A stretch of 18,980 nt of DNA, taken from positions 1,107 through 20,086 of the forward strand of contig HF998474.1 in NCBI GenBank assembly GCA_000433775.1. Direction: 5' to 3'. The stretch is from Corallococcus sp. CAG:1435. Its GTDB lineage: Bacteria; Bacillota; Clostridia; Christensenellales; CAG-314. Shown here in pieces: positions 1 through 7,963 of this stretch. Positions within the stretch are counted from its first letter, which is position 1. The number at the start of each line of letters is the position of its first letter. Position numbers and translations under genes: made by a program. A model generated the notes under the pieces. The model had not been told where the DNA came from. It saw nothing but the letters and a program-made list of their open reading frames with translations, and did not search any database.

Positions 1-403
1 ACTCCAATTTCTCCGCTTCGCCTTTTACAAGCGCCACCACCTTTGTTACGCTTTCCGACGCAAGTTGAAACGCCAGAATAAGTACGATGAACGCCACAAT
101 CATGGAGGCAATGTATTCCATTCGTTTGTGTCCGTAGGGGTGTTCGCTGTCGGCAGGTTTGCTTGCCAACTTCAAACTGATGAGAGAAACGACGTTGCTT
201 CCGCAATCGGTGAAGTTGTTGAGTCCGTCCGCCAAAACGGACAATACCCCGAACAGCGCCCCAACGATAACTTTTGCGGAGGCAAGCAACACGTTGAGCA
301 CAATGCCGACGATGCTGGACATTTTCCCGACGTTTTCACGAACGTCGGATTTTGCAGTGTCTTTGTAGTTTTTTACAAACAATTTAAGTAACAATCCGGT
401 CAT
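1..403 (-). CDS. Cation diffusion facilitator (CDF) family transporter, N-terminal part
   Basis: This is a membrane exporter of divalent metal ions (Zn, Mn, Fe or similar), probably driven by proton exchange. Only the first 134 codons are in the window; the C-terminal part lies beyond base 1. The start MTGLLLKLFVKNYKD resembles the N-terminus of clostridial CDF proteins. It is followed by a hydrophobic segment (about residues 31-53), the metal-site stretch ADGLNNFTDCGSN at the second helix (D, N and D are the likely ligands), the loop HPYGHKRMEYI typical of CDF proteins, and a third hydrophobic segment. The ATG at 401-403 has no Shine-Dalgarno sequence and lies exactly where the upstream promoter predicts transcription to begin. 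It follows glmM with a gap of 48 bases. The family is clear; the transported metal is not. Confidence 0.9.
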   Translation of the reverse strand, partial: MTGLLLKLFVKNYKDTAKSDVRENVGKMSSIVGIVLNVLLASAKVIVGALFGVLSVLADGLNNFTDCGSNVVSLISLKLASKPADSEHPYGHKRMEYIASMIVAFIVLILAFQLASESVTKVVALVKGEAEKLE

Positions 404-409
404 GCGCAA

Positions 410-438
410 ATTGTACTGCAAACTGCAATCTGTGTCAA
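410..438 (-). promoter_or_regulatory. Sigma-A type promoter of the CDF transporter gene
   Basis: On the minus strand there is a -35 TTGACA (433-438), a 17-base spacer, and a -10 TACAAT (410-415). The expected +1, seven bases past the -10, is base 403, the A of the transporter ATG. The promoter sits between the glmM stop and the transporter start, so the transporter can be expressed apart from glmM. No terminator is visible between the two genes. Confidence 0.75.
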
Positions 439-451
439 TACTTTTTTGTTG

Positions 452-1762
452 TCACAGGCGGTTTACGTTTTGCGAAAAGGTGGCTGCCACACAGTCTACC
501 GCTTTTTGCGCCTGCGCCCCCTCGGCATAGGCACGCACCACGTTTTCCGTGCCGCTTTTGCGAAGTACCAAACGGCAATCGGGATACAGTTGCGATACAC
601 GTCCTGCGGTGTTTTGCAATCTGTCGCCGTCGCACAGCGCAATGTTGCTTTCCGTCAGAGGAATGTTTTTGCTGACGCTTGTTATTTCTACGCACTGAGA
701 GGCATATTTCAACAAACTGCCTTTTTCACGGTAGATTTTGCACAAAAACAGCGCATTTATCAAAGCGTCGCTACTTGTGGCGTAGTCGCACAGCAAATAG
801 TGTCCGCTTTGTTCGCCCCCGAAATTGAGTCCTTCCTTCACCATAGTGTTGAAAACGTTTGTGTCGCCGACGTCGCTGCGCAAAAGACGTATCCCAAGTC
901 CGTTAAGCGCAGATTCCACTCCGCCGTTGGTAAGCACCGTTCCGCACACGGTGTTGTTGCGCAATCTGCCTTTTTCCGACAAATACCTTGCCATTGCAAA
1001 AAACACTTTGCTGTTTGGCACGACGACGTTGTTTTCCACCACTGCAAGTCTGTCGGCGTCGCCGTCCAATGCAAAGCCCAACGAATAATCTCCCTGTTTC
1101 ATCTTTTCCAACAAAAAAGACGTGTTGGTTGCGCCGCAATTCTGGTTTATCAGTTTGCCGTTGTTTCTGTTGCAAAACACCGTTACGTTGGCTTTGGCAC
1201 GGGAAAACAGCATGCGTCCCACCTTGTAGCCTGCGCCGTAACAACAATCCAACGCAATTTTCACGTTGGACAAATCCACATCCACTGCCGAAAGCACGTC
1301 GTCGCAGTAGATGTTTTCTATGTCGTAAAAAACAGGCTCGAAAATTTTGCCCTTTATTTCGGGATTCTGACACAGTCCCGACATCATTCGGGAAACTACT
1401 TCCTGTTTGGAAGGGCAAAGTTTGACGCCGTACCTGTCAAACACTTTAAGTCCGTTGTCCTGCGGCGGATTGTGACTTGCAGTAATCATAACGCCGTAGT
1501 CGCCGCCCATTTTGCGCACGAAATGCCCCACTGCGTTGGTGGGCAAAATGCCGAGATTGATGACGTTGCCCCCTCCGTCGTACACGCCCTGCGCCAAAGC
1601 GTTGAAAAGGTTTTCTCCGGAAATTCGGGTGTCCCTGCAAATCAACACTATCGGACACTCCTCACCGAGAAGGGCAAGGCTTTTGCCTAACAAAAAGGCA
1701 GTACCGTCCGTCAAGGTACTGCCGTAAGTTCCACGTATTCCGTCCGTACCGAAAAAATTCAT
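452..1762 (-). CDS. glmM: Phosphoglucosamine mutase
   Basis: GlmM interconverts glucosamine-6-phosphate and glucosamine-1-phosphate, a cytoplasmic step towards UDP-GlcNAc for peptidoglycan. The 436-residue protein is close to the usual 445. It starts with the typical MNFFGTDGIRG. The active-site loop TASHNPP places the phosphoserine at Ser96. The Mg-binding loop is DGDADR at 233-238 and the sugar-binding loop GGEQSGH at 315-321. The phosphate-binding loop RKSGTENVVR at 401-410 has Asn where many relatives have Pro. The start is supported by GGAGG seven bases upstream of the ATG. The gene stands alone behind a 344-base leader region. GlmS, the enzyme supplying its substrate, is encoded at 15150-16919, not in the same operon. 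Confidence 0.97.
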   Translation of the reverse strand: MNFFGTDGIRGTYGSTLTDGTAFLLGKSLALLGEECPIVLICRDTRISGENLFNALAQGVYDGGGNVINLGILPTNAVGHFVRKMGGDYGVMITASHNPPQDNGLKVFDRYGVKLCPSKQEVVSRMMSGLCQNPEIKGKIFEPVFYDIENIYCDDVLSAVDVDLSNVKIALDCCYGAGYKVGRMLFSRAKANVTVFCNRNNGKLINQNCGATNTSFLLEKMKQGDYSLGFALDGDADRLAVVENNVVVPNSKVFFAMARYLSEKGRLRNNTVCGTVLTNGGVESALNGLGIRLLRSDVGDTNVFNTMVKEGLNFGGEQSGHYLLCDYATSSDALINALFLCKIYREKGSLLKYASQCVEITSVSKNIPLTESNIALCDGDRLQNTAGRVSQLYPDCRLVLRKSGTENVVRAYAEGAQAQKAVDCVAATFSQNVNRL

Positions 1763-2106
1763 AGATGTTCCTCCACAATTTCCAATGCTTTTCTTCGGTA
1801 CTTCCTTCCGACGCCAGCGACCTGCCTGTGCATGGTTTGCCGTCGGATTTATATTTGCAATTTTGCCCGTGTACTTTTTTGTTCTTTTGTATTTTACAAC
1901 CTTTTGTCCTTTTTCCTGTTGTTTGAGTTTACCTTTCCTTTTTGCCGTCAGGAAGTTTGCAACACCGTGTCAAAATGTTTTTCAGTGCAACTTGCGTTAC
2001 CTGCTCTTTACATTTCTATCTGCAAATTGAAGTTGCGTAAATGTAAAATTTCCCAACGACAGATTTTTGAGCTGTTTTCTGTTTAGGCTGTTTTTCTTTT
2101 TATATT
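1763..2106. other. 344-base intergenic region upstream of glmM
   Basis: No gene is supported. The minus strand is purine-rich and stays open in frame with glmM for about 60 codons, but that stretch has no start codon, is lysine-rich, and follows a stop, so it is read as leader rather than coding sequence. A hairpin lies at 2007-2047. No convincing -35/-10 pair for glmM and no clear terminator for trxB was found, so read-through from trxB into glmM is possible. Confidence 0.5.
2007..2047. other. Hairpin in the trxB-glmM spacer
   Basis: A perfect 9-base inverted repeat TTTACATTT (2007-2015) / AAATGTAAA (2039-2047) encloses a second small pairing, GCAA (2022-2025) with TTGC (2033-2036). There is no T-tract beside it, so it is not a standard terminator. 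It lies about 245 bases upstream of glmM and could be an operator, an mRNA structure or chance in AT-rich DNA. Confidence 0.35.
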
Positions 2107-3015
2107 TTAGTTTTGTTTTTTGGAAATCATTCCCGAATACGCCGAGGCAAAAGTTCCCGCAATGGCTCCGTCGGCGCAGGCGGTTACTATCTGTTTCATG
2201 GGACCGTTTGTAACGTCCCCCGCAGCATACAAACCGTCAACGGTGGTTTTGCGTTTGTCGTCTACCACCAGATATCCGTTTTGCCTTGCAACGCCTTCGA
2301 TATTGATGAATTCCGTGGAAGGCGCAGCGCCTATTGCCACAAAAATTCCGTTGACTTCCAGCGTTTTGCTTTCCTTTCCGTCGAAAACATCCATTGCCGA
2401 CACCACGTCGTCACAGTGTATAACGGAAACCTGACTGTTGTACAAAACCTTTACGTTGCTCTTTTGCAAAAGATGATTGACGGCAAGTTCCTCCGCACGG
2501 AAGTTTTCGCCGGGAACGACAACGTACACAACGCTGCACAAATCCGCCAGATAGGTGGCTTCTCTCACGGCAGGCGTACCTCCGCCCACAACGGCAACGG
2601 GACGGTTGCGATAGAAATTTCCGTCGCATGTGGCGCAATAGGAAACGCCCTTGCCTACGTAGGGAGCTTCAAATCCCAACTTGTTGTGTGAAGTGCCTGT
2701 CGCCACAATCACGGCGGGAAAATGCCACTCCGCCTTGTCTGTTTTTATTACAAAATCGTCGCCCTTAGTTAGGGAAAGCACCTTTTCCCGCACTGTTTTC
2801 AAGCCCAACGCCTTTGCCTGCTCCACCATGTTGGAAGCAAGTTGCCAACCCTCTATGTTTTTGTAGGAAGGGTAATTTTCTATCTCGCCCAAATTTGCCG
2901 TCTGACCGCCAAAACCGAACTGTTCAAACATTGTAACGTCGGCATTTGCACGCAAAGCGTACACCGCCGCCGAAAGTCCTGCTACGCCGCCGCCGATTAT
3001 TGCTATTTTTTTCAT
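2107..3015 (-). CDS. trxB: Thioredoxin reductase-like flavoprotein with altered NADPH site
   Basis: This is a low-Mr thioredoxin reductase-type FAD enzyme of 302 residues (family about 305-320). It would pass electrons through its redox disulfide to thioredoxin in the cytoplasm. The FAD-binding GGGVAG is at 8-13, the redox centre CATC at 127-130 and the second FAD motif GLYAAGDV at 261-268. In the pyridine-nucleotide domain GGGTPA is present (144-149). The HRRxxxR motif that holds the NADPH 2'-phosphate is instead VPGENFR (167-173), so only the last Arg remains. The electron donor may therefore be NADH, ferredoxin or something else (inference). The start ATG at 3013-3015 is chosen because GAGGG lies just upstream; the longer open frame upstream is not protein-like. 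It has its own promoter. No thioredoxin gene is in the window. Confidence 0.9.
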   Translation of the reverse strand: MKKIAIIGGGVAGLSAAVYALRANADVTMFEQFGFGGQTANLGEIENYPSYKNIEGWQLASNMVEQAKALGLKTVREKVLSLTKGDDFVIKTDKAEWHFPAVIVATGTSHNKLGFEAPYVGKGVSYCATCDGNFYRNRPVAVVGGGTPAVREATYLADLCSVVYVVVPGENFRAEELAVNHLLQKSNVKVLYNSQVSVIHCDDVVSAMDVFDGKESKTLEVNGIFVAIGAAPSTEFINIEGVARQNGYLVVDDKRKTTVDGLYAAGDVTNGPMKQIVTACADGAIAGTFASAYSGMISKKQN

Positions 3016-3123
3016 TGTTCCCTCGTTATTGCACCATTGTAGTTTATTTTGCGTGGCGCAACTTGTAGTAATTTGATTTTTTGTGCACACTATTGACAGA
3101 CACGCCGCCTGTGTGTACAAAAT

Positions 3124-3152
3124 ATTGTACCACACATTGCGCCGTCTGTAAA
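3124..3152 (-). promoter_or_regulatory. Promoter of trxB
   Basis: On the minus strand there is a -35 TTTACA (3147-3152), a 17-base spacer, and a -10 TACAAT (3124-3129) preceded by TGG, an extended -10. The predicted start near 3117 gives a leader of about 100 bases. The -10 lies inside an imperfect inverted repeat (GTGTG-G-TACAA then TTGTA-CACAC on the minus strand), which could be an operator. The promoter sits just downstream of the glpK terminator. Confidence 0.65.
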
Positions 3153-3174
3153 TGCAAAGATGCCTTTTCGCAAC

Positions 3175-3206
3175 AAAAAACACTTCCGCAAAAGAAGTGT
3201 TTTTTT
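3175..3206 (-). terminator. Rho-independent terminator after glpK
   Basis: The stem AAAAAACACTTC (3175-3186) pairs with GAAGTGTTTTTT (3194-3205) around a 7-base loop. A-runs and T-runs on both sides let it work on either strand. It lies 23 bases past the glpK stop and closes the glp operon before the trxB promoter. Confidence 0.85.
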
Positions 3207-3228
3207 GTTAATGTTGCTGTTTGAAATA

Positions 3229-4710
3229 CTACTTGCAACGTGCCTGACGCACTGCCTTTGCCCAACCTTCCACAAGTTCACGGCGACGTTCGTCCGTCAT
3301 TTTGGGTTGAAATTCTCTGTCTACCTTGATGTTGGCGCGAATATCGGCAACGTCTTTCCAATAGCCGATGCACAGCCCTGCAAGATAGCATGCACCCAAA
3401 GCCGTTGTTTCCGTAACCTTGGGACGCACCACCGTTGCGTTGAGAATGTCCGCTTGGAACTGCATAAGGAAGTTGTTTGCACTTGCGCCGCCGTCGACGT
3501 TGAGGCTTTTGATTTTCACATTGGCGTCACGCTGCATTGCGTTTACCAAATCGTACACCTGGTAGTCGATGGCCTCCAAAGCGGCACGTATGAAGTGTTC
3601 TTTTTGCGTGCCACGGGTAACGCCTGTAATGGTGCCTCGTGCATCGGGGTCCCAATAGGGGGCGCCCAATCCCGTGAAAGAGGGCACAATGTACACGCCG
3701 TTGGTGTCGGGTACTTTTTTGGCGTAGTTTTCCGTTTCCGCCGCCTGTTTAATCATGCGCATTTCGTCACGCAACCACTGGTTGATTGCACCGCCGATGA
3801 AAACGCTTCCCTCCAAAACGTAGGGAGGTTTGTCGTCCAACGACGCACCCAAAGTGGTAACAAGCCCGTTGGTGGATTTGACAGGTTTGTGTCCTGTGTT
3901 CATCAGCAGGAAGCAACCTGTGCCGTAGGTGTTTTTGACGTCGCCTTCTTCCACTGCAAGGTGTCCGAACAACGCTGCCTGTTGGTCGCCCACCACACTG
4001 CAAATGGGAATTTCCCTTCCGATGAAGGTTTCGTCCGTCATGCCGTAGTTGTAGCCGGAGGGGTGTACCTCGGGAAGCATACAACGGGGAATGTCAAACA
4101 ACTTCAAAAGGTCGTCGTCCCAAGTGAGGGTGTGAATGTTGAACAGCATTGTACGGCAGGCGTTTGTGTAGTCGGTGGCGAAAATTCTGCCACGGGACAA
4201 CTGCCACATAATGTAGGTGTCCACCGTGCCGAAAAGCAGGTCGCCCTTTTCCGCACGGGCTCTTACTCCCTCCACGTTGTCCAAAATCCATTTTAGTTTT
4301 GTGGCGGAAAAGTAAGCGTCCAGCACCAAACCCGTTTTTTCGTAAATCATGTCGGCAAGCCCGTCTTCTTTGAGTTTTTCGCAGTAGTCGGCTGTTCGGC
4401 GACATTGCCACACAATGGCGTTGTACACGGGTTTACCTGTGTTTTTGTCCCAAACAAAGGTGGTTTCACGTTGGTTTGTGATGCCGATTGCCGCAATGTC
4501 CGTTGCGGATACATTGGCACGAATCAGCGCTTCCACAATGACGCCTACCTGCGAACCGTAGATATCGTGCGGATCATGCTCCACCCAACCCGGTTTGGGG
4601 TAGATTTGCGGAAATTCCTGCTGCGCTTTTCCCAAAATGTTGCCCTGTTTGTCGAAAACAATGGCTCGGGAACTTGTTGTGCCTTGGTCTAAAGCAAGTA
4701 TGTATTTCAT
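3229..4710 (-). CDS. glpK: Glycerol kinase
   Basis: GlpK phosphorylates glycerol with ATP to sn-glycerol-3-phosphate, trapping it in the cytoplasm. The protein is 493 residues, close to the family's roughly 500. It begins [20 protein letters not shown] with the phosphate-1 loop DQGTTSSR. The glycerol-binding Arg81-Glu82 lies in NQRETTF and Trp101 in [17 protein letters not shown] holds the catalytic Asp and TYGTGCFLL follows. Where HPr-regulated Bacillota enzymes carry a phosphorylatable His in a YHFxG-type loop just before GDQQAALFG, this protein reads DETFIG. The start at 4710 is preceded by GGAG ten bases upstream. It is the last gene of the operon whose other members oxidise its product. 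No glpF lies next to it. Confidence 0.97.
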   Translation of the reverse strand: MKYILALDQGTTSSRAIVFDKQGNILGKAQQEFPQIYPKPGWVEHDPHDIYGSQVGVIVEALIRANVSATDIAAIGITNQRETTFVWDKNTGKPVYNAIVWQCRRTADYCEKLKEDGLADMIYEKTGLVLDAYFSATKLKWILDNVEGVRARAEKGDLLFGTVDTYIMWQLSRGRIFATDYTNACRTMLFNIHTLTWDDDLLKLFDIPRCMLPEVHPSGYNYGMTDETFIGREIPICSVVGDQQAALFGHLAVEEGDVKNTYGTGCFLLMNTGHKPVKSTNGLVTTLGASLDDKPPYVLEGSVFIGGAINQWLRDEMRMIKQAAETENYAKKVPDTNGVYIVPSFTGLGAPYWDPDARGTITGVTRGTQKEHFIRAALEAIDYQVYDLVNAMQRDANVKIKSLNVDGGASANNFLMQFQADILNATVVRPKVTETTALGACYLAGLCIGYWKDVADIRANIKVDREFQPKMTDERRRELVEGWAKAVRQARCK

Positions 4711-4752
4711 TTTTCTTTCTCCGTATTGTCTTTTTTTGTACAACAACCAAAT

Positions 4753-4776
4753 GCAGTTTTCACTGCTTAAAAAGCA
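4753..4776 (-). other. Two overlapping hairpins between the DUF1667 gene and glpK
   Basis: In the 74-base gap, GCAGT/ACTGC (4753-4766, tetraloop GAAA on the minus strand) and TGCTT/AAGCA (4764-4776, 3-base loop) share bases 4764-4766, so only one can form at a time. There is no T-tract, so termination is unlikely. mRNA processing or stability control of the glpK part is possible. Confidence 0.4.
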
Positions 4777-4784
4777 ATTCCCGT

Positions 4785-5147
4785 CTATTTGGCATCGACG
4801 TTTTTGGTAACGATGAAGTCCACACCGCAACCGCAGATGTCGCTTACGGCAACATCACCGATATGTACGGGGGCTTTCAAAGTAACGTTTTTGAGCAGTT
4901 CCAAACCTTGGAAAATGAGATGTTTGGGAATAGCCTCTCTGGTTTTTACGGAAACCATGGGGATTGTTCCGTTTTCCACATGTACAGAACCGGTAACCAT
5001 GCGTTTGGGAGAAGTAACTTCGTTGATAGCGTAGGTTACTCCACGGGGGCATGTGTTGCCCGTAACCTTGATGTTGTTTTTGTCGCTGTCGTCAACCGTG
5101 AGATGACATCCCATGGGACAGTTTATGCAAATCATTTCTCTAATCAT
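4785..5147 (-). CDS. DUF1667 family small cysteine-rich protein of the glp operon
   Basis: This 120-residue protein matches the DUF1667 type, repeatedly found beside GlpA-like and FAD oxidoreductase genes in Clostridia and Thermotogae. Near the N-terminus Cys7, Cys10, Cys14 and Cys33 (CINCPMGC, then NTCPRG) form a pattern like the Fe-S cluster motif at the start of molybdopterin oxidoreductases. A CGC at 105-107 lies near the C-terminus. The likely role is an electron-transfer or Fe-S subunit of a glycerol-3-phosphate dehydrogenase complex (inference from context). AAGGAG overlaps the stop of the preceding gene 12 bases upstream, so translation is probably coupled. No membrane segment is seen. 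The chemistry of this family has not been established as far as I know. Confidence 0.88.
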   Translation of the reverse strand: MIREMICINCPMGCHLTVDDSDKNNIKVTGNTCPRGVTYAINEVTSPKRMVTGSVHVENGTIPMVSVKTREAIPKHLIFQGLELLKNVTLKAPVHIGDVAVSDICGCGVDFIVTKNVDAK

Positions 5148-5158
5148 TGTGCTTCTCC

Positions 5159-6415
5159 TTATTTAATCAGCGTAATTTCCACTTCCGACGCCTGCTTCAA
5201 CGCCTTCATTTGCTCTGCCGTCAAAACAATGTTTTCCATTTCGCCGGGGGCAACGACGGGACGCTTTCTGCCAAACACTTTCACGCCGTCGGCAAGCACT
5301 GCGAGTTCCACCTTTTTGAACACGTTGGAAACACGCATTTTGAAACTCTGATTGGCGTACACTTCGTCTTTGTTGAGCACTGTAGGTACACAATAACGCA
5401 CACCGTTTGTGCATTTTATGGTCAATTTTTCGTGGCAGGGCTTTGCGCCTTTGATGTACTCGGCAGCACATTTGCCTGCATTTTCGCTTTCGGCGGAAAC
5501 AAAGTCCACCAGGTCGTGCACGTGAAGTACGTTGCCGCACTCGAACACGCCGTCGATGTTGGTCATGAGGTTTTCGTCGACTACTGCTCCACCCGTAGTG
5601 TTGGAAAGGGCGACATGCGCATTTTTGGCAAGTTCGTTTTCCGGAAGCAATCCTACCGACAGCAACAGAGTGTCGCAAGGAATGAGCGTTTCCGTTTCCT
5701 TTTTGGGTTGAAGTTTTTCGTCCACTTCCGCAACGACAACGCCTGTCACACGGTCCTTACCCTTGATGTCCACAACTGTGTGCGAGAAGTAAAGAGGAAT
5801 GTCAAAGTCGTTGAGGCATTGCACGATGTTTCTGTTCAAGCCGGAAGAATAGGGCATGATTTCCACGACAGCCTTGACTTTTGCGCCTTCAAAGGTCATA
5901 CGGCGAGCCATGATAAGTCCGATGTCGCCGCTGCCCAAAATTACCACTTCCTTACCGGGAAGGTATCCGTCGATATTGACCAACTTCTGAGCAGTACCTG
6001 CGGAAAATACGCCTGCGCCACGCATTCCTGCCGTGTTGATGGCTCCACGAGGACGTTCACGGCAACCGCATGCGAGAATTATTGCCGTTGCCTGCACCTG
6101 AACAAGTCCGTCCTGTGCGGAAACGTAGGTTACCACCTTGTCGTTGGAAACGTCAATTACCGTAGCGTTGAGTTTGTACTGTATTCCACGTTGTTTGACT
6201 TGTTCTATGTAGCGGGCGGCATATTCCGGTCCCGTCAATTCTTCTTTGAATGTGTGCAAACCGAAACCGTTGTGAATGCACTGATTGAGAATACCGCCAA
6301 GTTCCGGTTCACGTTCCAGAATGAGGATGTCACGTTCGCCACAGTCGTAGGCGGATTTTGCTGCGGCAAGTCCTGCAGGACCGCCGCCTACAATTACAAG
6401 ATTAACCTTTTTCAT
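5159..6415 (-). CDS. FAD/NAD(P)-dependent oxidoreductase of the glp operon
   Basis: This is a 418-residue pyridine nucleotide-disulfide oxidoreductase-fold flavoprotein. The N-terminal FAD motif is GGGPAG (10-15). It is followed by LGGILNQCIHNGFGLHTFKE, a stretch typical of the oxidoreductase paired with GlpA-like proteins. Then come ACGCRERPRGA (115-125), a second Rossmann motif GSGDIG (161-166) for NAD(H), and a late FAD contact around GVFECGNVLHVHD. It probably takes electrons from the glycerol-3-phosphate dehydrogenase and passes them to NAD+ or another carrier (inference). Its ATG overlaps the upstream stop as TAATG, so the two proteins are likely made in fixed ratio. The C-terminal 80 residues carry no motif I recognise. 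Confidence 0.9.
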   Translation of the reverse strand: MKKVNLVIVGGGPAGLAAAKSAYDCGERDILILEREPELGGILNQCIHNGFGLHTFKEELTGPEYAARYIEQVKQRGIQYKLNATVIDVSNDKVVTYVSAQDGLVQVQATAIILACGCRERPRGAINTAGMRGAGVFSAGTAQKLVNIDGYLPGKEVVILGSGDIGLIMARRMTFEGAKVKAVVEIMPYSSGLNRNIVQCLNDFDIPLYFSHTVVDIKGKDRVTGVVVAEVDEKLQPKKETETLIPCDTLLLSVGLLPENELAKNAHVALSNTTGGAVVDENLMTNIDGVFECGNVLHVHDLVDFVSAESENAGKCAAEYIKGAKPCHEKLTIKCTNGVRYCVPTVLNKDEVYANQSFKMRVSNVFKKVELAVLADGVKVFGRKRPVVAPGEMENIVLTAEQMKALKQASEVEITLIK

Positions 6416-7845
6416 TACTTTGTCCTCCCCACTACTACGTTGCTCTTTCCGCCGCCTTTGGTGATGTCCTGCATGTCGCAGCCCAATTCACGGGCAAGAA
6501 TTTCCATTATTCTGGGTGTGCAGAATCCTGCCTGACAACGTCCCATGCCGGCACGGGTACGACGTTTGACGCCGTCAAGGTCTTTTGCTCCGACGGGACG
6601 ACGGATGGCTTCCACAATTTCCCCTTCCGTTACCATTTCGCAACGGCAGACGATTTTTCCGTACAGGGGGTTGCGCTCGATGAGTTTTTCTCTTTCCACG
6701 TTGGACATTGTGGCAAAATGAGGAATAGCCTTGCGTTTTGCCTCAAAGTGAAGTTTGTTTTTCAAAGAAAGTCTTGTGGCAACCTGCGTTGCAATGTCTA
6801 CCGCTATTGCTGGAGCACAGGTAAGTCCCGGGCTTTCGATACCGGCAATGTTGTAGAAGTTTCTGACGCTGCTTTCACCCACCACAAAGTCGTCGGTGTC
6901 GAGGTGAGCACGCAAACCGGAAAACTGTGTGATTATGTTCCTGCGGGACAGGGAAGGTTCGGTGATAAGTCCTCTGTTGAATGCCGAGTTCAATTCGTCG
7001 GCAGTTGTGCTTACGTCGTCCTTGTCTTCCACATCCGTAGCCGTGGGGCCAACCAGAATGTTGCCGTGCGTTGTGGGTGTTACCAAAACGCCCTTGCCCA
7101 TGTTTGTGGGAAGTTGGAACAGCGTGTGCGAAGCAAGATATCCGCAAGTTTTGTCCATCAAAACGTAGTCGCCTTTGCGTGCCGTGATGTGCATTTTTTC
7201 AGGACAAATCATATTGTTTATTTTGTCGGCGTAGACGCCTGCGCAGTTGATTACTACCTTTGCCTGATGCACCGAACCGTCGGCACATTCTACGTCAAAC
7301 ACGTCGCCTTGTTTCTTGACGGAAACAACCTCCGAAAGGAAACGGAATTCCACACCGTTTTCGGCGGCGTTTTCCGCATAGGCTACTGCCATTTCGTAGG
7401 GAGATGCAATGCCTCCGTTGGGGACAACCAATGCCGCCACGGCTTTTTCCGAAACGTACGGCTCCATTGCTTTGATTTTGTCATTGCCTTCGATAATGTA
7501 CATATCGGGTACGCCGTTTTTGATTCCACGGTCGTACAGTTCCTGCAATTTGCCCTTTTGACTTTCATCAAAACACAACACCATGGATCCGTTGCGACGG
7601 AAAGGAAATTCCAATTCTTCCGCAAGTTTGTCAAACATTTTGTTTCCCAAAATGTTGTAATGCGCTTTCAAAGTGCCGGGCATGGCATCGTAGCCACCGT
7701 GCACGATACCGCTGTTAGCCTTTGTCGTTCCGACAGACACGTCGTTGCCTCTTTCCAGCACCAGAATGTCCGTTTTGTATCTTGACAGTTCACGTGCGAC
7801 CGAACAGCCCACGATGCCACCGCCGATTACAATTACATCTTTCAT
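6415..7845 (-). CDS. Glycerol-3-phosphate dehydrogenase-like flavoprotein (GlpA type) with BFD [2Fe-2S] domain
   Basis: A 476-residue DAO-family FAD enzyme, expected to oxidise sn-glycerol-3-phosphate to dihydroxyacetone phosphate. The FAD motif GGGIVG is at 8-13, followed by TKANSGIVHGGYDA (41-54) typical of the GlpA/GlpD/LhgO group. The C-terminus is a BFD-like [2Fe-2S] domain with Cys400, Cys402, Cys437 and Cys442 (CRC, then GRCQAGFC). It lacks the further C-terminal extension of aerobic GlpD. It is the first gene of the operon, with AGGAGG six bases before the ATG and a strong promoter. Next to glpK the glycerol-3-phosphate role is most likely. A 2-hydroxyacid substrate is the main alternative, since relatives act on 2-hydroxyglutarate. 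Confidence 0.88.
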   Translation of the reverse strand: MKDVIVIGGGIVGCSVARELSRYKTDILVLERGNDVSVGTTKANSGIVHGGYDAMPGTLKAHYNILGNKMFDKLAEELEFPFRRNGSMVLCFDESQKGKLQELYDRGIKNGVPDMYIIEGNDKIKAMEPYVSEKAVAALVVPNGGIASPYEMAVAYAENAAENGVEFRFLSEVVSVKKQGDVFDVECADGSVHQAKVVINCAGVYADKINNMICPEKMHITARKGDYVLMDKTCGYLASHTLFQLPTNMGKGVLVTPTTHGNILVGPTATDVEDKDDVSTTADELNSAFNRGLITEPSLSRRNIITQFSGLRAHLDTDDFVVGESSVRNFYNIAGIESPGLTCAPAIAVDIATQVATRLSLKNKLHFEAKRKAIPHFATMSNVEREKLIERNPLYGKIVCRCEMVTEGEIVEAIRRPVGAKDLDGVKRRTRAGMGRCQAGFCTPRIMEILARELGCDMQDITKGGGKSNVVVGRTK

Positions 7846-7913
7846 TGCATCCTCCTGAGTTGTAACTTTTTTTGCTGATTATTATGCTGAAAAACCACAG
7901 CACTACATTGTAT

Positions 7914-7942
7914 ATTATAAAGAGGGAAAAACAAAATTTCAA
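7914..7942 (-). promoter_or_regulatory. Promoter of the glp operon
   Basis: On the minus strand there is a -35 TTGAAA (7937-7942), a 17-base spacer, and a perfect -10 TATAAT (7914-7919). The predicted start is near 7907, giving a leader of about 60 bases with a small hairpin TGCTG/CAGCA and the AGGAGG site. No match to a catabolite-responsive cre site was seen around it. Confidence 0.85.
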
Positions 7943-7963
7943 TAGGGTTTTTGAAAAAAAATG

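Noticed and set aside
446..1690. Long plus-strand open frame of 414 codons opposite glmM
   Set aside because: It mirrors glmM, whose catalytic motifs are all present. The plus frame is Val/Phe/His-rich with no recognisable domain.
5147..6535. Long plus-strand open frame of 462 codons opposite the FAD oxidoreductase
   Set aside because: Antisense shadow caused by codon bias; no domain and no ribosome site. The minus-strand gene has clear FAD and NAD motifs.
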